From the NCBI GenBank assembly GCA_963082975.1, contig OY720349.1, positions 48,279,962 to 48,343,961 of the forward strand: a DNA stretch of 64,000 nt, given 5' to 3'. This DNA comes from Labia minor. Taxonomy: Eukaryota; Arthropoda; Insecta; Dermaptera; Spongiphoridae. The position numbers and the translations under genes were made by a program. Below the pieces are notes generated by a model. It was not told the origin of the DNA. It saw nothing but the letters and a program-made list of their open reading frames with translations, and searched no databases. Shown here piece after piece: positions 11,901-21,940 of this stretch; the stretch's first letter is position 1; every line of letters starts with the position of its first letter.

Positions 11901-14900
11901 TTCGGTCGTCCTGCGATGTATTCGGCCTCGAATACGTTAATCTTCTTTTCCTTATCTCTCCACTTCGCCTTCGTTTTTCGATATTTATCGATTTTTTTCT
12001 TCACGTAAAATAGTCTATCTTGTGATTTGGATAAATCATTTATGCCTGTTTCTAAATTTAAATCCACATTAAAATCTTCATTTTCTTTATTTAAAACACT
12101 ATCTTCAGTTTCAACTTTACTTGCAGTTTGTGTTTTATAATTATCGTTAGAACTTTCTTCTTTAATTTCGTCTAATTTTAAAAGGACATTTGCTAAATTT
12201 AATTTTGTTTCTTTATTTCCTTCATTTGCTTGTTTTTCATAAATCACTTTTGCCAATTTTAAAACTTTCCAGGCGAATTTTAAATTAGTAACGTCATCTT
12301 CTTCACTGTCTTTCTCACCATCTTCACTTTCAGGCATTGTTTCATCAAGATAAAAAATTTTATCATTGGGATCAATCTCTACTTCACGAATTGTTTTATT
12401 TCGATCTTCTGAAGTGCTTTCATCCTTATCAACTTCCAGTGATTCATCGTCATTTACTTTATCCTCTTCATTAACTTCACTTTCGGTCTTTTTTTCATTA
12501 TCAGTCGTTAGAGATTCTTTATCTTCATTCTTTTCTTCTTTGACTTCCTGTTTTTCAGTCTCTCCTTTTTTATTAGATTCTTTCTTTTCAGTCTCTTCTT
12601 TTTTATCAGATTCTTTCTTATCAGTCCCTTCTATTTTCTCCGATTCTTTCTTTTGAGTTTTTTCTTTTTTATTAGATTCTTTCTTTTCAGTCTCTTCTTT
12701 TTTATCAGATTCTTTCTTATCAGTCTCTTCTATTTTCTCCGATTCTTTCTTTTGAGTTTTTTCTTTTTTATTAGATTCTTTCTTTTGAGTTTTTTCTTTT
12801 TTATTAGATTCTTTCTTTTCAGTCTCTTCTTTTTTCTTAGATTCTTTCTTTTCAGTCTCTTCTTTTTTATTAGATTCTTTTTTTTCAGTCTCTTCTTTTT
12901 TATCATATTCTTTCTTTTCAGTCTCTTCTTTTTTATCAGATTCTTTCTTATCAGTCTCTTCTTTTTTATTAGATTCTTTCTTTTCAGTCTCTTCTTTTTT
13001 ATCAGATTGTTTCTTATCAGTCTCTTCTATTTTCTCCGATTCTTTCTTTTCAGTTTCTTCTTCTTTTTCAATTACTTCTTTCTTTTCTGGTTCTTCTTCT
13101 TTTCCTACCTCCATCTTTTCATTTTCACTCTCTTCTTTCTTCTTCTCTTCAGAAGAGGGCTCTTTTTCTTCTTTAACTTCTGGTTTGGTTTCTTCTGCCT
13201 TTTTCACATCTTTTTCCTCTTTAGTTGTTTCTTTTTCTTTTGGTGTTTCATCTTTTTTTTCTATGGATTCATTTACTTTAGCTTCTTTCGTATCAATTTT
13301 CTCTGTTTTCTTTTTAGTTTGGGATTCTGTTATATTGTTTAAAGTGAGTTTTTCACTATCCTCTTCCTGTATCTTGTTTATGTATAGAGAAAGATTCGTC
13401 TCTGTTGAACTTTTTATCTCGGTGTTCATTATCTCTGTTTCTTCGGTTATCTTCTTTAAAGTTATTCCTTGGGGACTTAATGTTGTTTCAGCTTGTACTA
13501 GGAGATCACTACCGATGATGACTGGTTCATTTATTACTTCTGACGGGACAACATGAATTGGAACATCATAGCTGGATGAGTCAATTATGATTGGTGTCTG
13601 GAAGTATCCTAATGGTTGAATTTTAACTTTTCCTAGTCCGGTGAACACTTTTTTGGACTCTGTGAGGTCGGGATGGTTTATTTCATGCCATGCCGATTCG
13701 CTGACTAATGTTGCACAGGCTCCGGTGTCGATTAATGCTTTCATATGGTACCCGTTAAGCTGGATGTTTTTATGGTAATTTGTTTCACCATGATATGACA
13801 CAATGTTGATATTTCTGTTTATGGACTTTTTCGGGCATTGAGGTGACTTGTGCCCAAATTCGTTGCAACTGAAGCACTTAGTCCCTTTGTCTTTGAATGG
13901 ACATGTATTTGTCGAGTGTTGTGGGTCCCCACAATTGAAACATCGTGTTTTTATGACTGGCTTTGTTGATCTGATCTGGTTGGGTTTTTGTTCTTCCTGT
14001 CTTCTGGCGGGTGTAACCAATTCTTGAGGTTTTGTTTTTCTCATTCGAGCGCATATTTTAATTTTGCGCTTGAAAACCTCTAAACTAGATGCATCATGCA
14101 AGAACATTTTCTGGTTTGGATCAGGTATTCCATTTATGACGTAATCCATCAAGACCTGATCGCTTGCATTTACTTGATTTGCCAATTCTTTCATTCGTAG
14201 ATAATAAGCAAAGGCGTCTTCATTTTTCTCTATCATGGAGTTTCCGAGTTGTCTGAAAATGTCCGCTGCGTTAACTTTTTCAGAAAATTCTTTTAGCAGA
14301 ATACTTTTGAGCTTCTTCCAGGAGTTTATATTTTGTTCACTGTCCACCAAAGTTTTTGCTAAGCCTTGAATTGATCGTTTGGCAAGTATCAGCACGTGTC
14401 TGTCGTCCAAATCGTAGAGTGAAGCGGCTTCGTCGATTTCAGTGACCCATTTATTGATTGGATACTTGGTTGATCCATCGTATTTCTTAATTGTTGATTC
14501 GATGTCTTGTATTTGGACGTGTCTTCTGTAGTTGTTATGACTCGGTATAGGTTGTTCGGTTCGTGTGCTTCGAGCCGGAGAATGAACTATTTCCAGTTCT
14601 TCTTCTTCTTCTTCTTCTTCATCATCATCTTCTTCTTCATCATCATCATCATCTTCGTCCAGTGTACATAACCAAGATAGAATTTTACCTCTAATTAGTT
14701 CGTCGCTGTCTTGCTCAGGAAGATTGAGTATATTAGATGTTTGATGTAGTTGCTTACTGGATAGTTTTTCCGTTAATTCTTCATATTTTTTCTCATATTC
14801 TTCAGAACCTTCAACAAAGTTGAACCCTTCAAAGTTGAGTAGGGTTTTTCTATTGAGGCGGCATGTTGCGTCACCGGTTATTATTGTTTTTAGTCCTTTC

Positions 14901-14965
14901 AATTCATTTGGTTGGGCCTGCATTATGTTTTTTGCGATTTTTGGAAAACGAGCCAATTTCGACAT
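11615..14965 (-). CDS. Gag-protease polyprotein with DEK-like N-terminus and NASP-like C-terminal segment
   Basis: An 1116-residue uninterrupted ORF; the ATG at 14965 is the first in frame and follows a repeat-rich leader. Residues 1-100 resemble the SAP-containing core of the chromatin protein DEK, notably FEGFNFVEGSEEYEKKYEEL at 45-64 and a SAP-like helix pair at 68-100. An Asp/Glu run follows at 103-124. Residues ~145-320 look like a retrotransposon capsid. Two CCHC knuckles (CX2CX4HX4C; CFNC and CFSC) lie at ~340-378. A retropepsin-type aspartic protease has DTGA at ~410 and IIGSDLL at ~482. Residues ~637-810 are sixteen 11-residue Lys/Glu units. An acidic stretch then leads into NLKFAWKVLKLAKVIYEKQ (~888), resembling the SHNi-TPR of the histone chaperone NASP. 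The final ~94 residues come from the LTR. Pol domains are absent. DEK and NASP homologies are by eye and unproved; Gag, knuckles and protease are secure. Confidence 0.85.
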   Translation of the reverse strand: MSKLARFPKIAKNIMQAQPNELKGLKTIITGDATCRLNRKTLLNFEGFNFVEGSEEYEKKYEELTEKLSSKQLHQTSNILNLPEQDSDELIRGKILSWLCTLDEDDDDDEEEDDDEEEEEEEELEIVHSPARSTRTEQPIPSHNNYRRHVQIQDIESTIKKYDGSTKYPINKWVTEIDEAASLYDLDDRHVLILAKRSIQGLAKTLVDSEQNINSWKKLKSILLKEFSEKVNAADIFRQLGNSMIEKNEDAFAYYLRMKELANQVNASDQVLMDYVINGIPDPNQKMFLHDASSLEVFKRKIKICARMRKTKPQELVTPARRQEEQKPNQIRSTKPVIKTRCFNCGDPQHSTNTCPFKDKGTKCFSCNEFGHKSPQCPKKSINRNINIVSYHGETNYHKNIQLNGYHMKALIDTGACATLVSESAWHEINHPDLTESKKVFTGLGKVKIQPLGYFQTPIIIDSSSYDVPIHVVPSEVINEPVIIGSDLLVQAETTLSPQGITLKKITEETEIMNTEIKSSTETNLSLYINKIQEEDSEKLTLNNITESQTKKKTEKIDTKEAKVNESIEKKDETPKEKETTKEEKDVKKAEETKPEVKEEKEPSSEEKKKEESENEKMEVGKEEEPEKKEVIEKEEETEKKESEKIEETDKKQSDKKEETEKKESNKKEETDKKESDKKEETEKKEYDKKEETEKKESNKKEETEKKESKKKEETEKKESNKKEKTQKKESNKKEKTQKKESEKIEETDKKESDKKEETEKKESNKKEKTQKKESEKIEGTDKKESDKKEETEKKESNKKGETEKQEVKEEKNEDKESLTTDNEKKTESEVNEEDKVNDDESLEVDKDESTSEDRNKTIREVEIDPNDKIFYLDETMPESEDGEKDSEEDDVTNLKFAWKVLKLAKVIYEKQANEGNKETKLNLANVLLKLDEIKEESSNDNYKTQTASKVETEDSVLNKENEDFNVDLNLETGINDLSKSQDRLFYVKKKIDKYRKTKAKWRDKEKKINVFEAEYIAGRPNVGMEPFGSSPSESSKAWHILLPQGRPFSTTISSELVLPLNAAPSSERPRRRRRLPTMSYHHRRRHSPTPRHRPIATEFQLFGLPFKKDTDTIRV
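12540..13065 (-). repeat. 33-bp minisatellite coding for 11-residue Lys/Glu units
   Basis: About sixteen tandem 33-bp units encode variants of EETEKKESNKK (EETDKKESDKK, EKTQKKESEKI and others). Variants recur in blocks, which indicates expansion by duplication of multi-unit segments. All units keep the frame. The opposite strand reads as long Phe/Leu/Ser-rich open frames, an artefact of the repeat. Confidence 0.9.
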
Positions 14966-15327
14966 CTTTAATATATTTTTATTTCTTTAATCTTCACTGT
15001 ATTATATCTTGTATTTTCTTTCTTGATGATTATTCACAAAAAAAAAATCTTGAAAGTGAATAAGTTTTCAATCTTAAATCTTGAATCTTTTCCTTGACAA
15101 TTATTCACAAATATCTTGACAGTAAATAAATCTTCAATCTTGAATCTTGTATCTTTTTCGTAAGAATTATTCACAAAAATCTTGAAAGTGAATAAGACTT
15201 GAATCTTGAATCTTGTATCTTTTCTTGAAGATTATTCACATAAAATCTTGAGAGTGAATAAGTCTAGGAATCTTCTTTCGCCCGAACGATAAACGAGTTG
15301 TTTTCAATCCCGGACGAGCCTCCAATT
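14966..15327 (-). promoter_or_regulatory. Retrotransposon 5' leader with four tandem ~63-bp repeats
   Basis: Between the primer-binding site and the ATG, from about 15008 to 15270, four diverged copies of a unit of about 63 bp recur. Each has ATTATTCAC, a CTTGAAAGTGAATAA-type block and runs of AATCTTGAATCTTG. Tandem leader repeats in LTR elements can be binding-site arrays or packaging signals; the Drosophila gypsy insulator is one known case. No function can be read here. Confidence 0.7.
15307..15324 (-). other. Primer-binding site, tRNA-Pro type
   Basis: Three bases inside the 5' LTR, the minus strand reads TGGAGGCTCGTCCGGGAT. This is one mismatch from the 18-base complement of the 3' end of tRNA-Pro (TGGGGGCTCGTCCGGGAT), the primer known for murine leukaemia virus. 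It fixes the element's orientation. Confidence 0.85.
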
Positions 15328-15869
15328 TGTAGGGAATTTCGTTGTCTAGGGGTTGTTTAGCAAAAAATATCTGTTTTGTTTAAATGGTTGCAAAAATATC
15401 GTTTTATTGAATAAAGATGAACAAGATAAAAAACAGTGTAAAAATAAATGAAAATGTAACTTCTTCGTTTCTTGAATACTTCTGGCGATGTACAAAGGAC
15501 TGTAAAGTGTCGACTGTAAAACTCTTAACTGTAAACTGACTGAAATCTGACTATATACTTGAACTTAAACTGAAACTGTACAACTAAACTCGAATCGTGT
15601 CCGTGTCCTTTTTAAAAGGAAGTCCAAACAGCTGGAACTCGGTTGCTATTGGTCGGTGGCGTGGAGTGGGAGAATGGCGGCGACGGTGATGGTAGCTCAT
15701 GGTGGGGAGGCGGCGACGGCGTCTGGGGCGCTCGCTGCTTGGAGCGGCGTTGAGAGGAAGCACCAACTCCGATGATATTGTGGTTGAGAATGGCCGACCC
15801 TGAGGCAGTAAGATGTGCCAGGCTTTTGATGATTCGGACGGTGATGAGCCAAAAGGCTCCATTCCCACA
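15328..15869 (-). repeat. 5' LTR of the retrotransposon
   Basis: The second 542-bp LTR copy, TGTAGGGAATTTCG to ATTCCCACA on the plus strand. One substitution (position 8) distinguishes it from the 3' LTR. On the minus strand a TATATAG motif near 15551-15557 could serve as a TATA box, and a CAATAAAAC signal lies near 15403-15410. The 94-codon open frame here (15584-15868) only mirrors the C-terminus encoded in the 3' LTR. Confidence 0.92.
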
Positions 15870-18800
15870 TATATATTTATTTCATTTTTTTAAAAAAAAA
15901 TAATCAATAATGTAGATGGAATTATTTTATAGTAATTAAAACAAAGATTTAAGCCATAATAATAATTTCCAATTGTATTAAAATCTTTTGTTTGAGCTAT
16001 ATTATATATCAAATTATTATTTTGAGATTTATTAAACACATTAATGAATAAAATAAAAAAAAATATAATATGTATGTAGTATGTAGTACTATTAAATATA
16101 TATTTAGAATGTAAAAATAACAAAAATGTATATATTGTTATAAATTTACATAAATATTTTTATAAATATGTGTCCTCAACTTAAATATATCTGACAACAT
16201 TTTTTTAAATTAATAATAACAATGGGTCCTATTTCCTTGATACTTGCTTTTGTAAAAAAAAAATAATTTATTTAGATAATTTATTATTCTATCAAATTAT
16301 TCGAAGTAATTGCAATTATAGAAATAGATTTAGATTGTATGTGATTTAAATCCAAAATGTGTAAATTGTTTTTTTTTTCAATTGTAGGTTTGACTGACAT
16401 TCTGACATCTATTTGTTGAACTTTTTCCAATAGTTGGTGAGATTCATTCAAGCAAATATAAATTAATAGTAGGAATAAAACGCGACTGATATTTGACCAA
16501 ACAAAATTTAATTAATTTTCTTTTTAAAACATGCAAATAAATTCTGTCAAAATCAAAAAAAAGTTTTAACAGTTTTTGTTTTTTAGTTTTCTTTATATTT
16601 TGTTGTAGGAATATATATATATATTCCTACATATATATTTCTCGATAGATTTTGACTAGACGGGATGTTTTAAAAATTCCAAATGAAAACCTCACATTTT
16701 TATTTCCTTTTCATTTCAAATTTGTCTCACTTGGCTGCAAGGGGAGAAGCATGAAGAAATATCAACCCCCTAACCCCACCAGTTCTAGAATTCAATAAAA
16801 TATATCGAGACAATAGAGAGAAAAAGAAAGAAAAAGAAAAAAGTTAGTAAGTTGAAACATACAGTGAGAGAGAGAGAGAGAGAAAGAGAGAAAGAGATAT
16901 AGGGATGAAGGGGGAAAAAGAGAGATTTAGAGAACAAACTTCGGGATGAAAATATGCCTAAAGGAAGAAAGATCAACATTATCATTAATTTAAAGAAAAG
17001 TTCAGGCATTAACTTTGGAATTTCGCCAGAAAATGTTATAAAATTTTTTTTATATCATTTACAAATAGTAATTATTAAGGGTGGAAGAAGATAAATATTT
17101 TTTTCTATTAGTCCTCCCTTTAAAAAAAAATCAAAAGAACTATGGACAAAGTTTCAATGTGGTTTACCAAACAGAGATTAAACATAATCCAACGCCCCTC
17201 ACTTAGTCCATGATAATATTCATAATTTTACAAGTATAACACACCCATCTAAATTATAAATCACAAGTTTTTTTTTTTTAATGGCATAAGCTATTAACAA
17301 GTTTTTCATAACATTTAAAATATTTTCTCCTATTTCTAATAATAATAAATTTTATATGCATTATACAAATTAATAATAATTTGTACAAAAATATGTTTGT
17401 CCTATCAAAAGAGGAAATGATAGAAAATTGTATTTAACATTTGAAATGAATGAATCAAACGTTAATCTACGGATTTCTCTTTTATGATTGGGTTTCCTTC
17501 CGTTTTCAAATCGTTTTAAATCGGCCGATGTTATTCATTCAAATCGTTATCAAAAGGATAAAAAAATGTAAATAAAGGAATTATGAAGTTATAATGTTAA
17601 CAATTTATTGGATGGAAAATAATAAATGAATGATATTAAGTATTTCTTGAAATAGCTTGAAAAAATTAAATTTAAAATAATTATTTTCATTTTGTTGACA
17701 TCAATATTTGAATATACTGGAGTAATTGGATAACTCACTTAAATAAGAAATATTCTAACTTATAATTCCAAATATAAGGGACAGAATCTTCAAATAAACA
17801 TTAACCCAAAAATAAACTAAAAAAAAAAAATGTATCAATATCTATCTATTTACTTATATATACTCGTATTATAATATATGACAAATTTAAAAAATATCTA
17901 AATATTATAAAATTTGTCTATATTAAATTATTTTCTAAATGATTTATTTGGTGGACTAGTTTTGAATTTCTATTTTTAGTTTTTCTAAAATTATTTTATA
18001 TATTAGGTACTTATCATCTAAAATACACATAATAATGAAGCACTGTATAGTTAGAGGCCACTCTTAATTATAGTATTAAAAAAAATTATATAATAGATAT
18101 AAAAATAAAATTAATATTAAATTAATAATAAAAAGATTCGGTATTTATTTTTATCTAAACATTAAACAAGTGACAGTACTGTAATACTATATATAAATGT
18201 TGATACGTTAAATTTAGACAAATATATTTATAAAAAAAGCACCGACACGTGCATTTATGAGTTAAAAGGCTACGTCACCCCCTCCATCATCCCAATGACA
18301 TTCCCTTCAAAAGTTGTGAAATTTGGGGGAGAATATTTTATAATATGATATAAATGTGATTTTTCAAAATAAAAATAATCAAATAAATGAGAAACACTTT
18401 CATTTAATTTTAAATCTATTTTAATGGATATTATATGAAAAGATTATCAAATAAAATTATAAAAATTCATTAATTAATTTCTTTTTAAATGAAAAGTCAA
18501 ATTTGTATTTTTTTTAAATATAAGGAGTAGATTTAATAATAATTCTTTAACATTAATTGATTTTCTTATAAATAAGCAATCAAATATAAATTTCTATCTT
18601 CAATTTTAAATGACGGGTTGTCAATAGATTGATATTTGGGTTAAATTTTTTTTTTAGGGTTCTATAATTAATTAATTCACCAATGTTTGCTATGTTTATA
18701 TGATTATATTAATGCAATTATTTATTAGTTGATATTCATTTTGAAAATAATTTAAAAATTGTACCCTATTAAATTTGGACCTCAAATTAATTTGAATGAT

Positions 18801-18940
18801 ATTATTTTTAATGACCACCACAGTTTTATAATAGGACTAATTTTATTATTTTGAATAAATACATTAATATAATTAATTAACTTGAAATAATGTATTAATT
18901 TTTTTTTTCATTCTTTATCCTTAATAGAAACAATTTAATA
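15870..18940. other. AT-rich non-coding DNA
   Basis: No gene is recognised. It holds a (GA)n run near 16865-16897, a perfect palindromic TA block at about 16610-16632, and small GC-richer islands near 17150-17220 and 18235-18310. The open frames across it are low-complexity. Confidence 0.55.
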
Positions 18941-19066
18941 AGATTGAATGAATATTGCAAAATCAATGGAGTAGGGGAACAAGATGCGTTCATAACTGGT
19001 GGTGCATGCATGGATGAGATGTTCTGGAGGGGAAGGGTTGCAATCAACAGCCCCCTGAGTACTCAC

Positions 19067-19353
19067 GGGTGTGTGCAGCTCCATGCGACGTTAGCTCCTC
19101 ATGGCGGCCGGCAGATGAAGCATGGCCTGATCGCGATGGCTGCTGCAGAGCGCCTCCGGAACACTCCGGCCCTGGAGACATCCCCGAGACGGGACCATTA
19201 GTAAATGAAGTAAGAAAAGGTTGAAGGATCCACTTCCCGACTCCAGCCCTGCAGAGGGCGGGTCTGGGCTCCTGGAAGAACCCGACCTCCCTCATTAGGC
19301 ACACTTTGTCCGATGATGACAGCCCCAGCCCTGCTCTCGATTGGACCATAAAA
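19067..19353 (-). CDS. GC-rich candidate exon (unidentified)
   Basis: About 290 bp of high-G+C, non-repetitive sequence stands abruptly in AT-rich surroundings. On the minus strand it is preceded by a pyrimidine-rich TTTTCTCTTAATAG acceptor-like site and followed by a good donor, CCC|GTGAGTAC, at about 19066. One frame is open throughout (from ATG at 19349). The predicted peptide (Ser/Gly/Arg-rich) has no recognisable domain. The plus strand also has an 85-codon frame (18944-19201), so strand and coding status are uncertain. A 5'-UTR exon with a CpG island, or a conserved regulatory element, would look the same. Confidence 0.3.
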
Positions 19354-19359
19354 CTATTA

Positions 19360-21940
19360 AGAGAAAATATCCCGCGATTACTTCTACTTTATGATAACTA
19401 TTTGGAAATCATTGTTACGAAAGAATTAACAAATAAAAACTCAATCCCAAAGATGTCTAGACGAATTAGATTTAAACCAAAAATTGTTTGGTGATATTAG
19501 GGAAATTTGAAAAATTATTATTTTTTGAAACTATTATATTATCTTTTCACAATCACAAATGTAAATTTATCAAAAAGTGTTTACTATCTATTAATAAGAA
19601 TTAATTATAATAGGTATTATTATTTTAAATTTTTTCATAATTTATGATTTATAATTTTGTAAAAAAAAATTAAAAAATTAAATTTTGATCCTGTCATATA
19701 TTTATTATTATTTTTTCTTGACTGTTTATATGGTGTTCATATCATTTTTAGATACGGAGATCCTTAAAACGTGATATTTTGTTGAAATTTCGAATTTCAA
19801 TTTTTTGTTAAATTATTTTCACCCACTTCTATATAGATATTCATTATGTATTTCCTATTACAGTTACATATTTAAATAAATGAGCTTAAAAATTTAAAAA
19901 AAAATATTGAATGAATTTAGAGTACATTAGATAAAAAAATTTATATTTTAATGTGAACTAAAGTCCCCATATTTATTTATTTAAATATTTAACTAAACTA
20001 AATCATTTTTTTTTATCTTATTTTTATATAAATAATTTACTATTAAAATTAAAAAATAATATAAAAATATATACCATATATATATAAAATATAGAAATTG
20101 ATAATATGTTAGGACACCGTTGTATATTGTTTATTTATATGTTATCTCTGTCAAAAAAATTTTATGTGATAAATAACTTGAATTTAAGTCTTTTACAAAA
20201 GAATTGGATTATTTGCGTTGAAAGGTAACCTTTATTACAATACACGGAGTAAAAAAATAACAAAATTAAAAAAAAAATTCTTCAACTGGAAAGATGGGGA
20301 CTTCGTATTCTAAATTCGTTTTCTGAGCAAAGGGTTGATCCTAATGTAGGATTATAAATCGTAACTTTGATCTGTCATTTGAAAAAGAAAAGCAATAGCG
20401 AGAAATTCCTGGGGTTGGGGTTGTCACGGTCGTGCTCCCGTACCAGGTAAAATTTCATTCAGATGATTACAATCCACAAGGGTAGCTGCAATCCCGTGTT
20501 ACTCCATTGTATAATCCTATGCCAAATGAGGCATTAACCACTGCTGGAGCATATCAAGATCGGCCCCACATAACAAAGGCTTATTATGTTCTCCCCAATA
20601 TACAAAGCAACAAAGAAATCCAAAAAATGATAAATGTTCAAATCGTCTTATTTGCGGAAATAAACATATTAATAAAAAAAATATTCTTTAATGGTAAATT
20701 AAATGTTAATAAATGCGGTTCAAAAGAAAAGAGTCCTGCATTGGCATCTGGACGTGTGGCGGAGTTCATTAATCGGCGTATCGCCCCCTTTTCCCGTCAT
20801 GCTTTTCTTTCACTTTTCATTCGTTCAAAAAATACTAAATTAATTCCAACGTTACCATCTATTGAAAGGTATTTAATAACGGAAAATTTCTACTGAAATT
20901 ATCGAGACAAATTTAATTTATATTCTTATTGAAATTACGAGAAGCAAAATCCTTCGAGTTTTTAAAAATAATTCTAGGAATTTTTTCAAAAATGCAAAAA
21001 TGAATTTTAAAAATTAATTCTAGATACTTCAAAAACTTTCACTGATTATAATTGCTCTTTTTATAATTATCCACTCCAAACCATGTTATAAACAATTATA
21101 TATTTTGAATAATTTTATTTATGGGCCCACTCTTATAGCTCACCATTCCAAAACATAATATGTGTCATGATTTTAAAAATAATAATATTATTATATTATC
21201 TAATTAATTATTTTATTTAGAAATAAAAAAATATTATTATTAAAACATAAATTATAATTATAAAGAATTCCATATTTTATAGTATTATTTTATTGTGACA
21301 TATTTTATTTAAAAAAATCTGATTATATATAAATTATATAAATTATTATATATATAAATTATATATATTAATATATATATTAATTAATATATATATATAT
21401 ATATATAGCCAAAGGACATACCGAGCAAATAAATAGAAATATATATATAATTATTTGTAAAATTTTAAATTAAATTATTAAATTATTAATTCATTTATAA
21501 TAGAATACATTTATTGAACTTTTAATTAGCTATACATCCAAATAATATATTTTTTGAAAAAACTATGTATAATTCAAATTCATTATTCGTAACTATGATC
21601 TAGGATTCTTTGAATAGATTATATAAATTAAAATAAAGTAGAAGGGGTAAATCATTAATGAATATTATATAAATTAGCTAAAAGGTTTGGTGGTTAATTA
21701 AATGAAAATGATGAATTTTATAGAATTTATTATTCATTCACTAATACATATAAATTAATATTAATAAATTTAAAAATTTAAAATTTATAAGATACATAAA
21801 AAAATTGTTGTATTTTAGAATTCTTCAATATATTTATTTCCTGATTAATATAGATTGCTTTTTTCTTTATTCAACAAAAGGATAAATAAATATTTTTGGG
21901 AAATTAAAAAAATAATATTAAATGTTTTATAATATATAAA
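19360..21940. other. AT-rich non-coding DNA with a patch at 20400-20880
   Basis: No gene is recognised. The block at about 20395-20600 is non-repetitive and GC-richer, with a donor-like CCAG|GTAAAAT near 20442. A 129-codon plus-strand frame (20507-20896) starts there but soon becomes low-complexity. The end of the interval (21290-21420) is a TA/TTAA-rich tract. Confidence 0.5.

Larger units (their letters stand above)
11359..15869 (-). mobile_element. Complete non-autonomous LTR retrotransposon (Ty3-like) with Gag-protease ORF and no pol
   Basis: Two direct 542-bp repeats bound it. Each begins TG and ends CA, and they differ at one position that I can see, so insertion was recent. On the minus strand the order is 5' LTR, primer-binding site for tRNA-Pro, repeat-rich leader, one 1116-codon ORF running into the 3' LTR, and 3' LTR. 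It sits inside a (TA)n tract, so a 4-bp TATA target duplication is plausible but cannot be proved. Reverse transcriptase, RNase H and integrase are absent: between protease and 3' LTR there is only low-complexity Lys/Glu sequence and a short NASP-like stretch. It must depend on the polymerase of a relative. I infer the Ty3/gypsy side from the Gag with two zinc knuckles and the protease type; a formal placement needs a related autonomous copy. Confidence 0.9.

Noticed and set aside
11901-13500. Search for reverse transcriptase, RNase H and integrase motifs in the LTR element
   Set aside because: No YxDD, DED or HHCC/DDE-type motifs are visible on the minus strand. The space between protease and LTR is filled by low-complexity and the NASP-like stretch.
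12366-13556. Three overlapping plus-strand open frames (Phe/Leu/Ser-rich, 96, 229 and 123 codons)
   Set aside because: They are antisense to the Lys/Glu repeat of the retrotransposon ORF. Composition follows directly from the GAA/AAA-rich repeat.
15584-15868. 94-codon frame as a separate gene
   Set aside because: It is the LTR copy of the C-terminal end of the retrotransposon ORF, without its own upstream coding sequence.
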